Shown here piece by piece: positions 43,726 to 51,005 of a stretch of DNA of 51,005 nucleotides. This DNA is from Bacteroidales bacterium. Lineage in GTDB: Bacteria > Bacteroidota > Bacteroidia > Bacteroidales > UBA10428. The position numbers and the translations under genes were made by a program. The notes under the pieces were generated by a model. That model did not search any database, was not told where the DNA came from, and saw nothing but the letters and a program-made list of their open reading frames with translations. Location of the stretch: positions 1-51,005 of the forward strand of contig JAFGQO010000026.1 of NCBI GenBank assembly GCA_016935615.1. The letters run 5' to 3'. Positions within the stretch are counted from its first letter, which is position 1. Each line of letters starts with the position of its first letter.

Positions 43726-45108
43726 TTATTCTTTTTCCTTTCTTGCTTTTAATTCGGTTTCAATTTCTATCATTTTTTCTGTAGTGAGAGGGTATATAAA
43801 TATGATCAGGATGGCTAATACGATAAAAATCACAGGGACAAAACTATTGATCAGCCGGATTCCGTTCAATGCTTTCTGACTTTGTTCAGCAACACCCTGG
43901 CCAAAATAACCCTGTATTCTGAGGACCAGCATCATGGCTACTCCTGCCATTCCACCTCCGAATTTCATCGCAAATGTTCCGGCTGAAAAAGTAAGACCCG
44001 TAGCTCTTCTGCCAAATGTAAATTCTGAATAATCTGCGGCATCACCCAGCATGGCAAAGAAAAGAATGGGCATGATCCCTGCAGCAAGTTCTGCCAGTAT
44101 TCCCAGAACAAAAAACAAAGGGATATTTGTAGATGGTACAAAATAAATGGCACAGGTAAACATTCCACTCACTGCCATAACCAGAATAAACAATCTTCTT
44201 TTTCCAAAAAAATTGGTCAGAGGAGTAGCAATAAATGAAGAAACCATCGAAGCCAAAATTACTCCGATAAAAAATACTCCAACCAAAGTTTCCCTTTTAA
44301 GGTACCACTTAAAGTAATAAGGGGCGGCACCCTGGCGAATTGAATTGTATGTGACCCAGAGGAAACCGACAATAAGCATAATGACCCATGCCCGGTTTTG
44401 AATAAGATCCCTGAGTTCGGCTTTGATATTTGCTTTCTGAGATTTTGGTGGTTTAATTCTTTCTTTGGTCGATGCAAATGCAATAAGTGAAAACACCACC
44501 AAAAGAAAAGCAAGAATATAGAAAGTATATTGATAACCGAGAGCATCACTATTTGTACCTTCGGGATCCATTTTGTTTCCGATAAATTCAACGAGCTTAG
44601 GCAAAAATCCTATTGAAATAAGTCCACCCAGATATGCACCGAAAAATCGATAGGCTGATACGCTTGTGCGCTCAAGGATATTTCCTGTCATAACTCCTGA
44701 AAGTGATGAATACGGAACATTATTGGCAGTGTAGGCCAGAGTCAGTAAAACATAGGTTGTGTATGCCCATATTAATTTGCCTGTCATTGTGAAATCAGGT
44801 GTGGTAAATGTGAGGGCAAGTAACAATCCGAATGGAACAGCCGTCCATAGCAGATAGGGACGAAATTTACCCCAGCGGGTCTTTGTCCGGTCCGCAATGG
44901 TACCCATGATCACATCTGTAATGCCATCAAAGGACCTGGTCAAAACCAGTAAAAGTCCGACAGCAGCTTCCGGCAAACCAAAGGTGTCAGTATAAAATAT
45001 TGGGAGGAAGGCCATAAGGGGTCTCCATGCTACATTGGCTGCAGCATCGCCGAGGGAGTAGCCAAATTTTTCGCCAAAAGAAAGTTTTCCGAATTTTTGA
45101 TTCTCCAT
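43726..45108 (-). CDS. GPH/MelB-type sugar:cation symporter
   Basis: The 460-residue carrier has about twelve membrane spans and the MelB-family N-terminal signature: FGEKFGYSLGDAAANVAW, then SFDGITDVIMGTIADRTKTRWGKFRPYLLW, whose aspartates bind the coupling cation. Such carriers bring oligosaccharides or glycosides into the cytosol with Na+ or H+. That complements the sugar porter upstream and would supply intact oligosaccharides to the cytosolic phosphorylase, which is inference. It is convergent with the phosphorylase gene. No good TAnnTTTG element is seen before its start. Confidence 0.93.
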   Translation of the reverse strand: MENQKFGKLSFGEKFGYSLGDAAANVAWRPLMAFLPIFYTDTFGLPEAAVGLLLVLTRSFDGITDVIMGTIADRTKTRWGKFRPYLLWTAVPFGLLLALTFTTPDFTMTGKLIWAYTTYVLLTLAYTANNVPYSSLSGVMTGNILERTSVSAYRFFGAYLGGLISIGFLPKLVEFIGNKMDPEGTNSDALGYQYTFYILAFLLVVFSLIAFASTKERIKPPKSQKANIKAELRDLIQNRAWVIMLIVGFLWVTYNSIRQGAAPYYFKWYLKRETLVGVFFIGVILASMVSSFIATPLTNFFGKRRLFILVMAVSGMFTCAIYFVPSTNIPLFFVLGILAELAAGIMPILFFAMLGDAADYSEFTFGRRATGLTFSAGTFAMKFGGGMAGVAMMLVLRIQGYFGQGVAEQSQKALNGIRLINSFVPVIFIVLAILIIFIYPLTTEKMIEIETELKARKEKE

Positions 45109-45243
45109 TGTAATAGTATTTACGATTTTTATTTCTTAGTATAGGCAAAACTCTTCCCAATCCCTTAACGGAAGGTGAAATTATTTTACCATGAGGTCAT
45201 AAAAATACATCTTTTTTTTACACGGAAAAGAAATGAGTTCTCA

Positions 45244-45278
45244 GTTTTGAGTTTAGAGTTCAGAGTTTGGAGTTTTGA
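45244..45278. repeat. 7-bp tandem repeat, GTTNNGA type
   Basis: Five consecutive heptamers read GTTTTGA, GTTTAGA, GTTCAGA, GTTTGGA and GTTTTGA. The short run GTGATCTGTGATCT at 45321-45334 has the same period. Confidence 0.6.
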
Positions 45279-45280
45279 GT

Positions 45281-45312
45281 GTTTAACTGTTGAATCGTTG
45301 AACTGTGTAATT
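45281..45312. repeat. Dispersed intergenic repeat, copy 2
   Basis: The block starting GTTTAACTGTTGAATCGTTG matches 9030-9061 at 29 of 32 positions, 36 kb away. It is followed by the shared GATTAATCGA box and a hairpin. Confidence 0.6.
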
Positions 45313-45535
45313 GGTAATTCGTGATCTGTGATCTGCTTAAGTGGTTTAGGCGTATAGAAGATGATTAATCGAAGAATCGGTGAATCGCTTTGCCAGCCGT
45401 AGCTTACCTCTGGAAGCGAAGGTTGGATTAAATGAAAAAAATCAACATACGAAATGTTTAATATATAGCCTCAGTTAATCAGTTCACCAGTTCATATATT
45501 GAAGACTTGAAACTTGAGATTTTTCCCAAAATTCA

Positions 45536-45588
45536 CAATCCGCAATCCGCAATCCGCAATCCGCAATCCGCAATCCGAAATCCGCAAT
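45536..45588. repeat. 7-bp tandem repeat (CAATCCG) at the GH9 stop
   Basis: Six perfect CAATCCG heptamers (45536-45577) are followed by one variant (AAATCCG) and a partial unit ending at the GH9 stop codon (45588-45590 on the complement). Confidence 0.75.
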
Positions 45589-48221
45589 TATTCAACCCTG
45601 ATAAGTTTCTGCATCTGAACATTATCACCGCTTACCACAATGAGGTAAAGACCTTTGTTGACAGTATTTATTTCTTCTGAACAGATTGTGTTCAGTCCCT
45701 CATGATACAGGCCATAATAGAGTTCATCTACAATCCTGCCGGACAGATCATACAGGAGAATTTGACATTTTCCCGTTCCGCCGGCCTCAAATGCAATGGT
45801 CAGTGCCATACCTGCCATGGAAGGATTAGGATATACTTTCAATTGTTCGCCTTTCGCAAAGGTTTCATATATAACTGATGGAGGAACAACAGGTTCAGGT
45901 AAGGGATAACGGTTTTTTACCATTACATTATCAAATGCTTTTAAAAGGCCACAGTCCTTTGATCCGTACTCAGATCCTGAATAGCCCACCATCAGTGTGT
46001 CTGTATAGTCAGGTTCAGCATCCAGAGTAAAAGTGATCGCCATTGAATCGGTGTCGGTAAACTCAATACCTGTAACAGGGATGTTTCCTTCCAGATCAGA
46101 GATCTCAAAATCGGAGATATGGGATGAAGGATCATTCATTTTCTTTGAAAATTCAATGTATACTTTGCTCTCGAAGGTGTCTGTATATGCTTTTAAAACT
46201 TTTGGATCAGAACCGTATACAAGATTCAGAACAGGAAAATCATGGATGGAATCCACATGCGTGTAGTACACTGATTGGAGTTCTCCGGGCAGATAGGTGA
46301 ACATGATATTCGTATCTGAATGTGAGATATAGGATCCGGGAGTTAGTGCAAGTATATGATCAGATGTGAAACCGGCATCAGTGAATGCAATGGATTCTCC
46401 ATCATTCCTGATCAGCAAATAATCCGAAGCATCAGGCATATCCTGATTCAGATCAAAGTCAAATTCAACATGGATCTTCATGCTGTCCTCTGTTCCGGTA
46501 TAAGCTCTTACAGGCAATGGTTTTTGCAGCGACTGAACGGCGCATGTAAGGTATGCCAGAGGAGCATTCCAGTTAATGGTGATTTCGTTGGTCGAGTAGC
46601 TGCAAACATTATCAAGATAACATAGTGCAGGAAGAGTCGATGGGTAGGAACTTTCTCCGCAATCGTATGTGTTGGAGGGATTCGGTCCTCCAACAAGCAT
46701 TCCTGGAATTGGATCGGTAATACCATCGGATACGGATTTTCTATCATGGGGAGACATCGGATTATGATCGCCATGGCCAGTTACAAAACAATACAGGGTC
46801 GGATTGCGTCCCAGAAGATAATCCAGTGCGGCAATGGCAGTTTCCTTGTATTTTTCATCATTTGTAATGTAATAGGCCTGCATGCTCATCAATGCACCAT
46901 TTCCGACATTTCCGTTACTTCCCCAGTAAAAACCGGTGACAGGAACCCTATATGCAGAATTTTGATAGGACGTATAAAGATTATCCGCATAGCTGATAAT
47001 CTTTGATTCAACAGCAGGAAGATCTACTGCCGCAGTGAGGTTGTCTGAATTCCTGATGAGTGAGACAAGCCCCAGTGAATATACTGAATTCCAGCCGGGA
47101 GCATTCGCACTTTTGTCAAGGTAATCATAATCCAACAGGTATTGATCGTCTAAGGTAGTAATGTATAATTCCATTGCTGCCCACCGGAATTCATCAGTTA
47201 CATTCCCATCACCATAAGAGCCGGTGGAAATATCACCGGGTTGCTGATAATAGATTGCCGGATTTGCCTGGGCCCATTCATAAGCTTTCACAGCAGCTTC
47301 CAGGCACGAATCTGCCAATCCCGGGTACTCAGCTTCATAATTACTGAGGATACGGCTTGCCTGTGCGGCAACTGCAGCAAGATTCAATGTGGCAGCAGTG
47401 GTTTTCATAACAACATACCTGGGGATGGCTGCCGCCTGATAAGGTTTTATTGACATACTTAAAAAATACTGATGTGTGCATTTGTGATACACTCCACCAT
47501 CGTTTGTATCCTGCATAGCAAGCATCCAGCGCAAATTATATATTCCTTCATCGATTATATCAGGAACATTGTTTCCGCTCTCCGGTAAATTCAGGTCAAG
47601 TAATTCACTGTACTTTGAGTAATGTTCGGCGATAGCAAATACCGAATAGGTCGAAATTCCGGCATTTACAACATATTTATTGTAATCTCCCGCATCATAC
47701 CATCCTCCGGGTGTTGAAACCGTACTTCCTTCGGGCCGCTCAGGTGAGGCAGCTGATTCGTGGATAATCACTGCAGTGTCCGGATGACCTGCTGCACGGG
47801 CATAAACTCCTGCATATTGTTCCTCCAGTTCCATACTAACTCTTGACAGGTAATAATATCTCATGGATTCCCTTGAAATATCATTGTATAGGGTACTGTT
47901 TATATAAAAAGGATGCGATTCCGTGCCGGATCCTTTCATTTTTATCCTGAAGGTTCCTGCCTGGTTCAAAGAAGTGAAATCGGCAACCTTTACGTCCTGT
48001 TGAGCAGGACTCCATGTGTCTTCATCGCTGAGAATACCTGTAAAAACAATTTCGTTAGTTCCTTCTTCGACTACATAAAACACACCTGTTTCAACAGCAG
48101 GGACAATGGCCAGTTTAACATTCCCCGGCAAATAACCAATCTGATTTACTGTTATGTCCTGGCTCTTCAATGGACAGGCAGCTAATAAGACCAGAATCCA
48201 TATTATCTTTGATGAATTCAT
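45588..48221 (-). CDS. GH9 endoglucanase with T9SS C-terminal domain
   Basis: The start at 48221 gives 877 residues beginning with a signal peptide (MNSSKIIWILVLLAACPLKS); the frame is open to 48290 but that would bury it. An N-terminal CelD-like Ig domain spans about 21-110. The GH9 barrel covers about 115-565, with the catalytic aspartates in GGWYDAGDYNKY (D176, D179), GHGDHNPMSPHDR, and the acid E546 in STNEITINWNAP. Two Ig-like modules follow (about 575-780), then a T9SS sorting domain: LKVYPNPSMAG, ILLYDLSGRIV and GLYLIVVSG. It should be secreted or surface-attached. GH9 enzymes cut beta-1,4-glucans and mixed-linkage glucans. Confidence 0.95.
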   Translation of the reverse strand: MNSSKIIWILVLLAACPLKSQDITVNQIGYLPGNVKLAIVPAVETGVFYVVEEGTNEIVFTGILSDEDTWSPAQQDVKVADFTSLNQAGTFRIKMKGSGTESHPFYINSTLYNDISRESMRYYYLSRVSMELEEQYAGVYARAAGHPDTAVIIHESAASPERPEGSTVSTPGGWYDAGDYNKYVVNAGISTYSVFAIAEHYSKYSELLDLNLPESGNNVPDIIDEGIYNLRWMLAMQDTNDGGVYHKCTHQYFLSMSIKPYQAAAIPRYVVMKTTAATLNLAAVAAQASRILSNYEAEYPGLADSCLEAAVKAYEWAQANPAIYYQQPGDISTGSYGDGNVTDEFRWAAMELYITTLDDQYLLDYDYLDKSANAPGWNSVYSLGLVSLIRNSDNLTAAVDLPAVESKIISYADNLYTSYQNSAYRVPVTGFYWGSNGNVGNGALMSMQAYYITNDEKYKETAIAALDYLLGRNPTLYCFVTGHGDHNPMSPHDRKSVSDGITDPIPGMLVGGPNPSNTYDCGESSYPSTLPALCYLDNVCSYSTNEITINWNAPLAYLTCAVQSLQKPLPVRAYTGTEDSMKIHVEFDFDLNQDMPDASDYLLIRNDGESIAFTDAGFTSDHILALTPGSYISHSDTNIMFTYLPGELQSVYYTHVDSIHDFPVLNLVYGSDPKVLKAYTDTFESKVYIEFSKKMNDPSSHISDFEISDLEGNIPVTGIEFTDTDSMAITFTLDAEPDYTDTLMVGYSGSEYGSKDCGLLKAFDNVMVKNRYPLPEPVVPPSVIYETFAKGEQLKVYPNPSMAGMALTIAFEAGGTGKCQILLYDLSGRIVDELYYGLYHEGLNTICSEEINTVNKGLYLIVVSGDNVQMQKLIRVE

Positions 48222-48623
48222 AAAATGAAAGGTTTTAAAATCAATACTATTTAAACATACCAGTGTACAAATACTTCCAAAGTTAATCAATCAGGGGAAA
48301 AGTAAATTATTTGGGTCGTACAATAAGGAAGCGAACTTTTATTATTCTGATTGGAACTATTGCTCAATAAATAATGCACATTTATCAAATGTCCGAAAAG
48401 TCATTTCCGGATTTTTTTGCTTGATTTTATTTTGTAATTGATTAGAAATGAAGAAATAACAACAATCTATGTTCTGGCTATTTACAATTCCTTTGCTTTC
48501 TGTATTTGGATTTCTTGTAACAAAAGTCCGGGCAGATACGTGTAATTCCATAGGAATATCAATATGGATTGCTTATCATCATTGAACCGGATAAAAAATC
48601 AGATTTAAAATCAACCTGATCTC
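48222..48623. other. Divergent intergenic region between GH9 and the propeller gene (402 bases)
   Basis: It contains the GH9 promoter element near 48278. No clear promoter for the rightward gene was found. A 64-codon frame on the minus strand has no recognisable features and is not called. Confidence 0.55.
48278..48285 (-). promoter_or_regulatory. Bacteroidota -7 element for the GH9 gene
   Basis: On the minus strand the sequence reads TAACTTTG, an exact TAnnTTTG match. It lies 56 bases before the ATG at 48221, which supports that start over the one at 48290. Confidence 0.5.
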
Positions 48624-51005
48624 ATGAAAAAGATAATAACACTTATTGCAGGACTGGCATGTATTACAAGTGCTTTTTCTCAACAGACATTTACCAATTT
48701 CGAGAATGCAAGCATGGTAATCGGTCAGCCAAACTTTCAATCTCTACTCACAAATATCAGTGATTCTGTAACCCGGGGACCGGCATATTGTGCCATTAGC
48801 TCCAAAGGTATGCTGGCAGTGGCAGAGCAATCAGGATATTCAGTGAAAATTTGGCACAATTTGCCAACCAGAAATGGTCAGCCATCTGATGTGCAAATTT
48901 CACTGCCCTTTTTTGCAGAAGGTGTTGACTGGTCTCCCGATGGCAACAAACTGATTGTTGCCGGCGGAAATTCATACATATACATCTGGAACAGTATTCC
49001 TGTGGTGAATAATCAGCCGGTTGATGTTACTGTGCGTATTTACACAAATTCTCCCCAGGGGGTTTTGGTCACGCCAAATGGAAAATTATTAATTTCCGAA
49101 AGATACAACCACAGAATTTTGGTATGGAATTCCATTCCGGTGATAAATGATACACCTGCAGATTATGTTATTGGTCAGCCCGATATGACAACAACATCTA
49201 CAGGTACATCTGCCGGAAAATTGAATCAGCCTTGGGGCCTGGATCTGTCTCCTGATGGTAAACTTCTGATTGCCGATGAACAGAATCACAGGGTGGTGAT
49301 ATACGATTCTGTTCCTGTGGCAAGTGGAGAAAATGCAACAGTTGTTATTGGTCAGACTGCATTTGGACAAAGGATTGCAGGCATTTCGGATTTCAGAATT
49401 TCAACACCGGTGGGAGTGACAGCGACAGTGGACGGTAAAATTGCAGTTTCTGAGTTTGGAAATCACCGTGTCACCATATGGGACTCTATTCCTCAGACAA
49501 ATGGTGAAGCTGCAACAGTTGTGTTGGGTCAGCCCGACTTTTATACCGGAACACCATTCTATCCGTCAGGCACACCGGACACCAACAATATGAGAAACCT
49601 TTATACTATTAGCTCAGATTTAAACGGAAGGCTGTTTTTATGTGGACGGGATATGCACCGAGTAATGGTATTTGGAGATTTGCCGACAGACAGTGCCGAT
49701 CTTTCAGTTTCTATCAAGGAATCATCTGCTTTTCTTTGTGATTCAAGTGACGTAGTATATAGTTTTATAATTAATAATCCTGGTCCCGATACTGCAAAGA
49801 GTGTTGTAGCGACAACCGCTTTTCCTTCGGGGTATTCAGTTGACAATGTAACAATTCCGGATGGAAGTTATAACCTGGCATCGGGATACTGGAGTATTCC
49901 ATGTATTGCACCAAATGATAGTGCACAACTGATCATTAATGGTCTGGTCCAGGCCGGAATGGCCGGACTAACAATTACAACCTATGCAAACATTATTAAT
50001 TCATCGGCAATCGACACGAATTTAAATGACAATGGAACCAATGTTAGTGTTACCATTCTTACTATTGCAAAACCTGATGATCCCATAGCGTTTGATACAG
50101 AAACCTGTTTTGGTTCCTCTGCTTCATTGTCAGCCTCAGGTTCAGGTACACTCTACTGGTATTCTGATGTCGATGACGTTACGCCCCTGGATACGGGGAA
50201 TACATACCTTACTGTACCATTAACAACAGCAGGTACATTTTATGTTGAAGCAAATAATGGTTGTCCGAGCAACAACAGGGTAGCAATTGACGTTTCTCTT
50301 AATCCGGTATACAATGAGTCCGAAACAGATGCAATCTGCAGTGGCGAAAGTTATACCTTCCCCGACGGGACAACACAGAACAACATTACATCAACTGTTG
50401 TCCATACAAGCAATTTGATCACTGTGAACGGTTGCGACAGTGTAATTACCACAACGATAAATGTAAACCCGGTGTACAACCTAGCAGAATCTGCCGGTGT
50501 TTGCAGTGGTGACAGTTATACCTTCCCGGACGGGACAACGCAAAACAACATTACATCAACCGTAGTACATGCAAGCAATTTCGTTACTGTTGAAGGTTGC
50601 GACAGTATAATCACTACAACGGTAGATGTAAACCCGGTGTACGACCTGGCAGAATCTGCCGGTGTTTGCAGTGGCGACAGTTATACCTTCCCTGACGGGA
50701 CAACACAGAACAACATTACATCAACAGTTGTACATGCAAGCAATTTGGTTACTGTTGAAGGTTGTGACAGTGTGATCACTACAACTGTGAATGTAAACCC
50801 GGTATACGACCTGGCAGAATCAGCCGGTGTTTGCAGTGGCGACAGTTATACCTTCCCCGACGGGACAACGCAGAACAACATTACATCAACCGTAGTACAT
50901 GCAAGCAATTTGGTTACCGTTAACGGTTGCGACAGTGTGATCACTACAACTGTGAATGTAAACCCGGTGTACGACCTGGCAGAATCAGCCGGTGTTTGCA
51001 GTGGC
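48624..51005 (+). CDS. Large exported propeller/Ig/tandem-repeat protein, 3' end beyond window
   Basis: The frame opens with a signal peptide (MKKIITLIAGLACITSAFSQ) and stays open for 794 codons to the window edge. Residues 25-350 form an NHL-like propeller with repeated VIGQPDF, NHRVVIYDSVPV and NHRVTIWDSIP segments. A DUF11-like domain (about 355-475) and a CHU-type Ig domain with the TLYWYSD motif (about 480-560) follow. From residue 572 there is a 55-residue tandem repeat, with each unit containing CSGDSYTFPDGTTQNN and a later GCDSV. Such layouts are typical of T9SS cargo; a sorting domain would lie beyond 51005. Function is unknown; adhesion or surface attachment is a guess. It diverges from GH9. 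Confidence 0.85.
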   Translation, partial: MKKIITLIAGLACITSAFSQQTFTNFENASMVIGQPNFQSLLTNISDSVTRGPAYCAISSKGMLAVAEQSGYSVKIWHNLPTRNGQPSDVQISLPFFAEGVDWSPDGNKLIVAGGNSYIYIWNSIPVVNNQPVDVTVRIYTNSPQGVLVTPNGKLLISERYNHRILVWNSIPVINDTPADYVIGQPDMTTTSTGTSAGKLNQPWGLDLSPDGKLLIADEQNHRVVIYDSVPVASGENATVVIGQTAFGQRIAGISDFRISTPVGVTATVDGKIAVSEFGNHRVTIWDSIPQTNGEAATVVLGQPDFYTGTPFYPSGTPDTNNMRNLYTISSDLNGRLFLCGRDMHRVMVFGDLPTDSADLSVSIKESSAFLCDSSDVVYSFIINNPGPDTAKSVVATTAFPSGYSVDNVTIPDGSYNLASGYWSIPCIAPNDSAQLIINGLVQAGMAGLTITTYANIINSSAIDTNLNDNGTNVSVTILTIAKPDDPIAFDTETCFGSSASLSASGSGTLYWYSDVDDVTPLDTGNTYLTVPLTTAGTFYVEANNGCPSNNRVAIDVSLNPVYNESETDAICSGESYTFPDGTTQNNITSTVVHTSNLITVNGCDSVITTTINVNPVYNLAESAGVCSGDSYTFPDGTTQNNITSTVVHASNFVTVEGCDSIITTTVDVNPVYDLAESAGVCSGDSYTFPDGTTQNNITSTVVHASNLVTVEGCDSVITTTVNVNPVYDLAESAGVCSGDSYTFPDGTTQNNITSTVVHASNLVTVNGCDSVITTTVNVNPVYDLAESAGVCSG
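50337..51005 (+). repeat. 165-bp tandem repeat within the propeller/Ig gene
   Basis: The repeat start (TGC of the CSG motif) recurs at 50337, 50502, 50667, 50832 and 50997, exactly 165 bases apart. Units are nearly identical in DNA, including third codon positions, apart from the slightly diverged first one. Four full copies and part of a fifth are inside the window. Confidence 0.93.

Larger units (their letters stand above)
45109..45587. other. Repeat-rich intergenic region (479 bases)
   Basis: It holds two 7-bp tandem arrays, the second copy of the 32-base repeat (45281-45312), and a hairpin CCAGCC/GGTTGG (45393-45398 and 45421-45426). No gene is supported. Confidence 0.6.

Noticed and set aside
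48222..48290. N-terminal extension of the GH9 protein
   Set aside because: It would bury the signal peptide, and a -7 element (48285-48278) lies inside the extension.
48357..48551. 64-codon minus-strand frame upstream of the propeller gene
   Set aside because: No signal peptide, domain or promoter; composition looks like random AT-rich spacer.
50337..51005. Regularly spaced near-identical repeats that could suggest a CRISPR array
   Set aside because: The 165-base units are contiguous, stay in one open frame and have no short-repeat/unique-spacer pattern. They are protein repeats.

Overview
This window comes from a member of the Bacteroidota, probably a free-living or anaerobic Bacteroidales/Marinilabiliales-type organism. 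The evidence is a SusC/SusD pair, a type IX secretion (T9SS) C-terminal domain, a PorE-like OmpA protein, DUF3078 and DoxX/thioredoxin proteins typical of the phylum, and promoters with the TAnnTTTG -7 element in place of sigma70 boxes. Shine-Dalgarno sequences are weak or absent, as is usual for the phylum. No tRNA, rRNA, CRISPR array, insertion sequence or phage gene was seen.

Layout. Bases 1-3188 hold a TPR protein and a TPR/propeller/OmpA protein of PorE architecture, closed by a strong terminator. Bases 3300-8930 hold gcvT, a ComB-like phosphosulfolactate phosphatase, then serC, serA and a DUF1015 gene: serine, one-carbon and possibly sulfonate metabolism. Bases 8929-9480 are a repeat-rich spacer before a GTP-type PEP carboxykinase, followed by plsY. 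The minus-strand operon folP-cdaA-mscS (14705 to 12152) links folate synthesis, c-di-AMP synthesis and an osmotic channel. Divergent from it are tmk, a DoxX/Trx membrane protein, an aminotransferase, tpiA, prmA, an unrecognised 1503-residue exported protein, a phosphodiesterase, rsmE, a C_GCAxxG-type protein and a DUF3078 protein.

Bases 27,500-48,290 form a polysaccharide utilisation locus. A plus-strand operon encodes SusC, SusD, GH3, a sugar porter, a GH158-like endo-glucanase, a second GH3 and a 1157-residue glucan phosphorylase of GH94/GH149/GH161 type. Facing it are a GPH/MelB-type symporter and a T9SS-exported GH9 glucanase. The inferred flow is: surface or secreted endo-cleavage, import by SusCD, GH3 trimming, inner-membrane uptake of oligosaccharides, and cytosolic phosphorolysis to glucose-1-phosphate. 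The GH158-like enzyme points to beta-1,3-glucan and the GH9 adds beta-1,4 cleavage, so laminarin-like or mixed-linkage glucan is the best guess. No regulator gene lies in the window, but a phased 11-bp tandem repeat sits upstream of susC.

From 48,624 to the window end runs the 5' part of a large exported protein: a propeller domain, Ig-like domains, then a nearly identical 165-bp (55-residue) tandem repeat that continues past the edge. Several long spacers carry related hairpin repeats and 7-bp tandem repeats. All family names come from reading motifs by eye; no database search was run.
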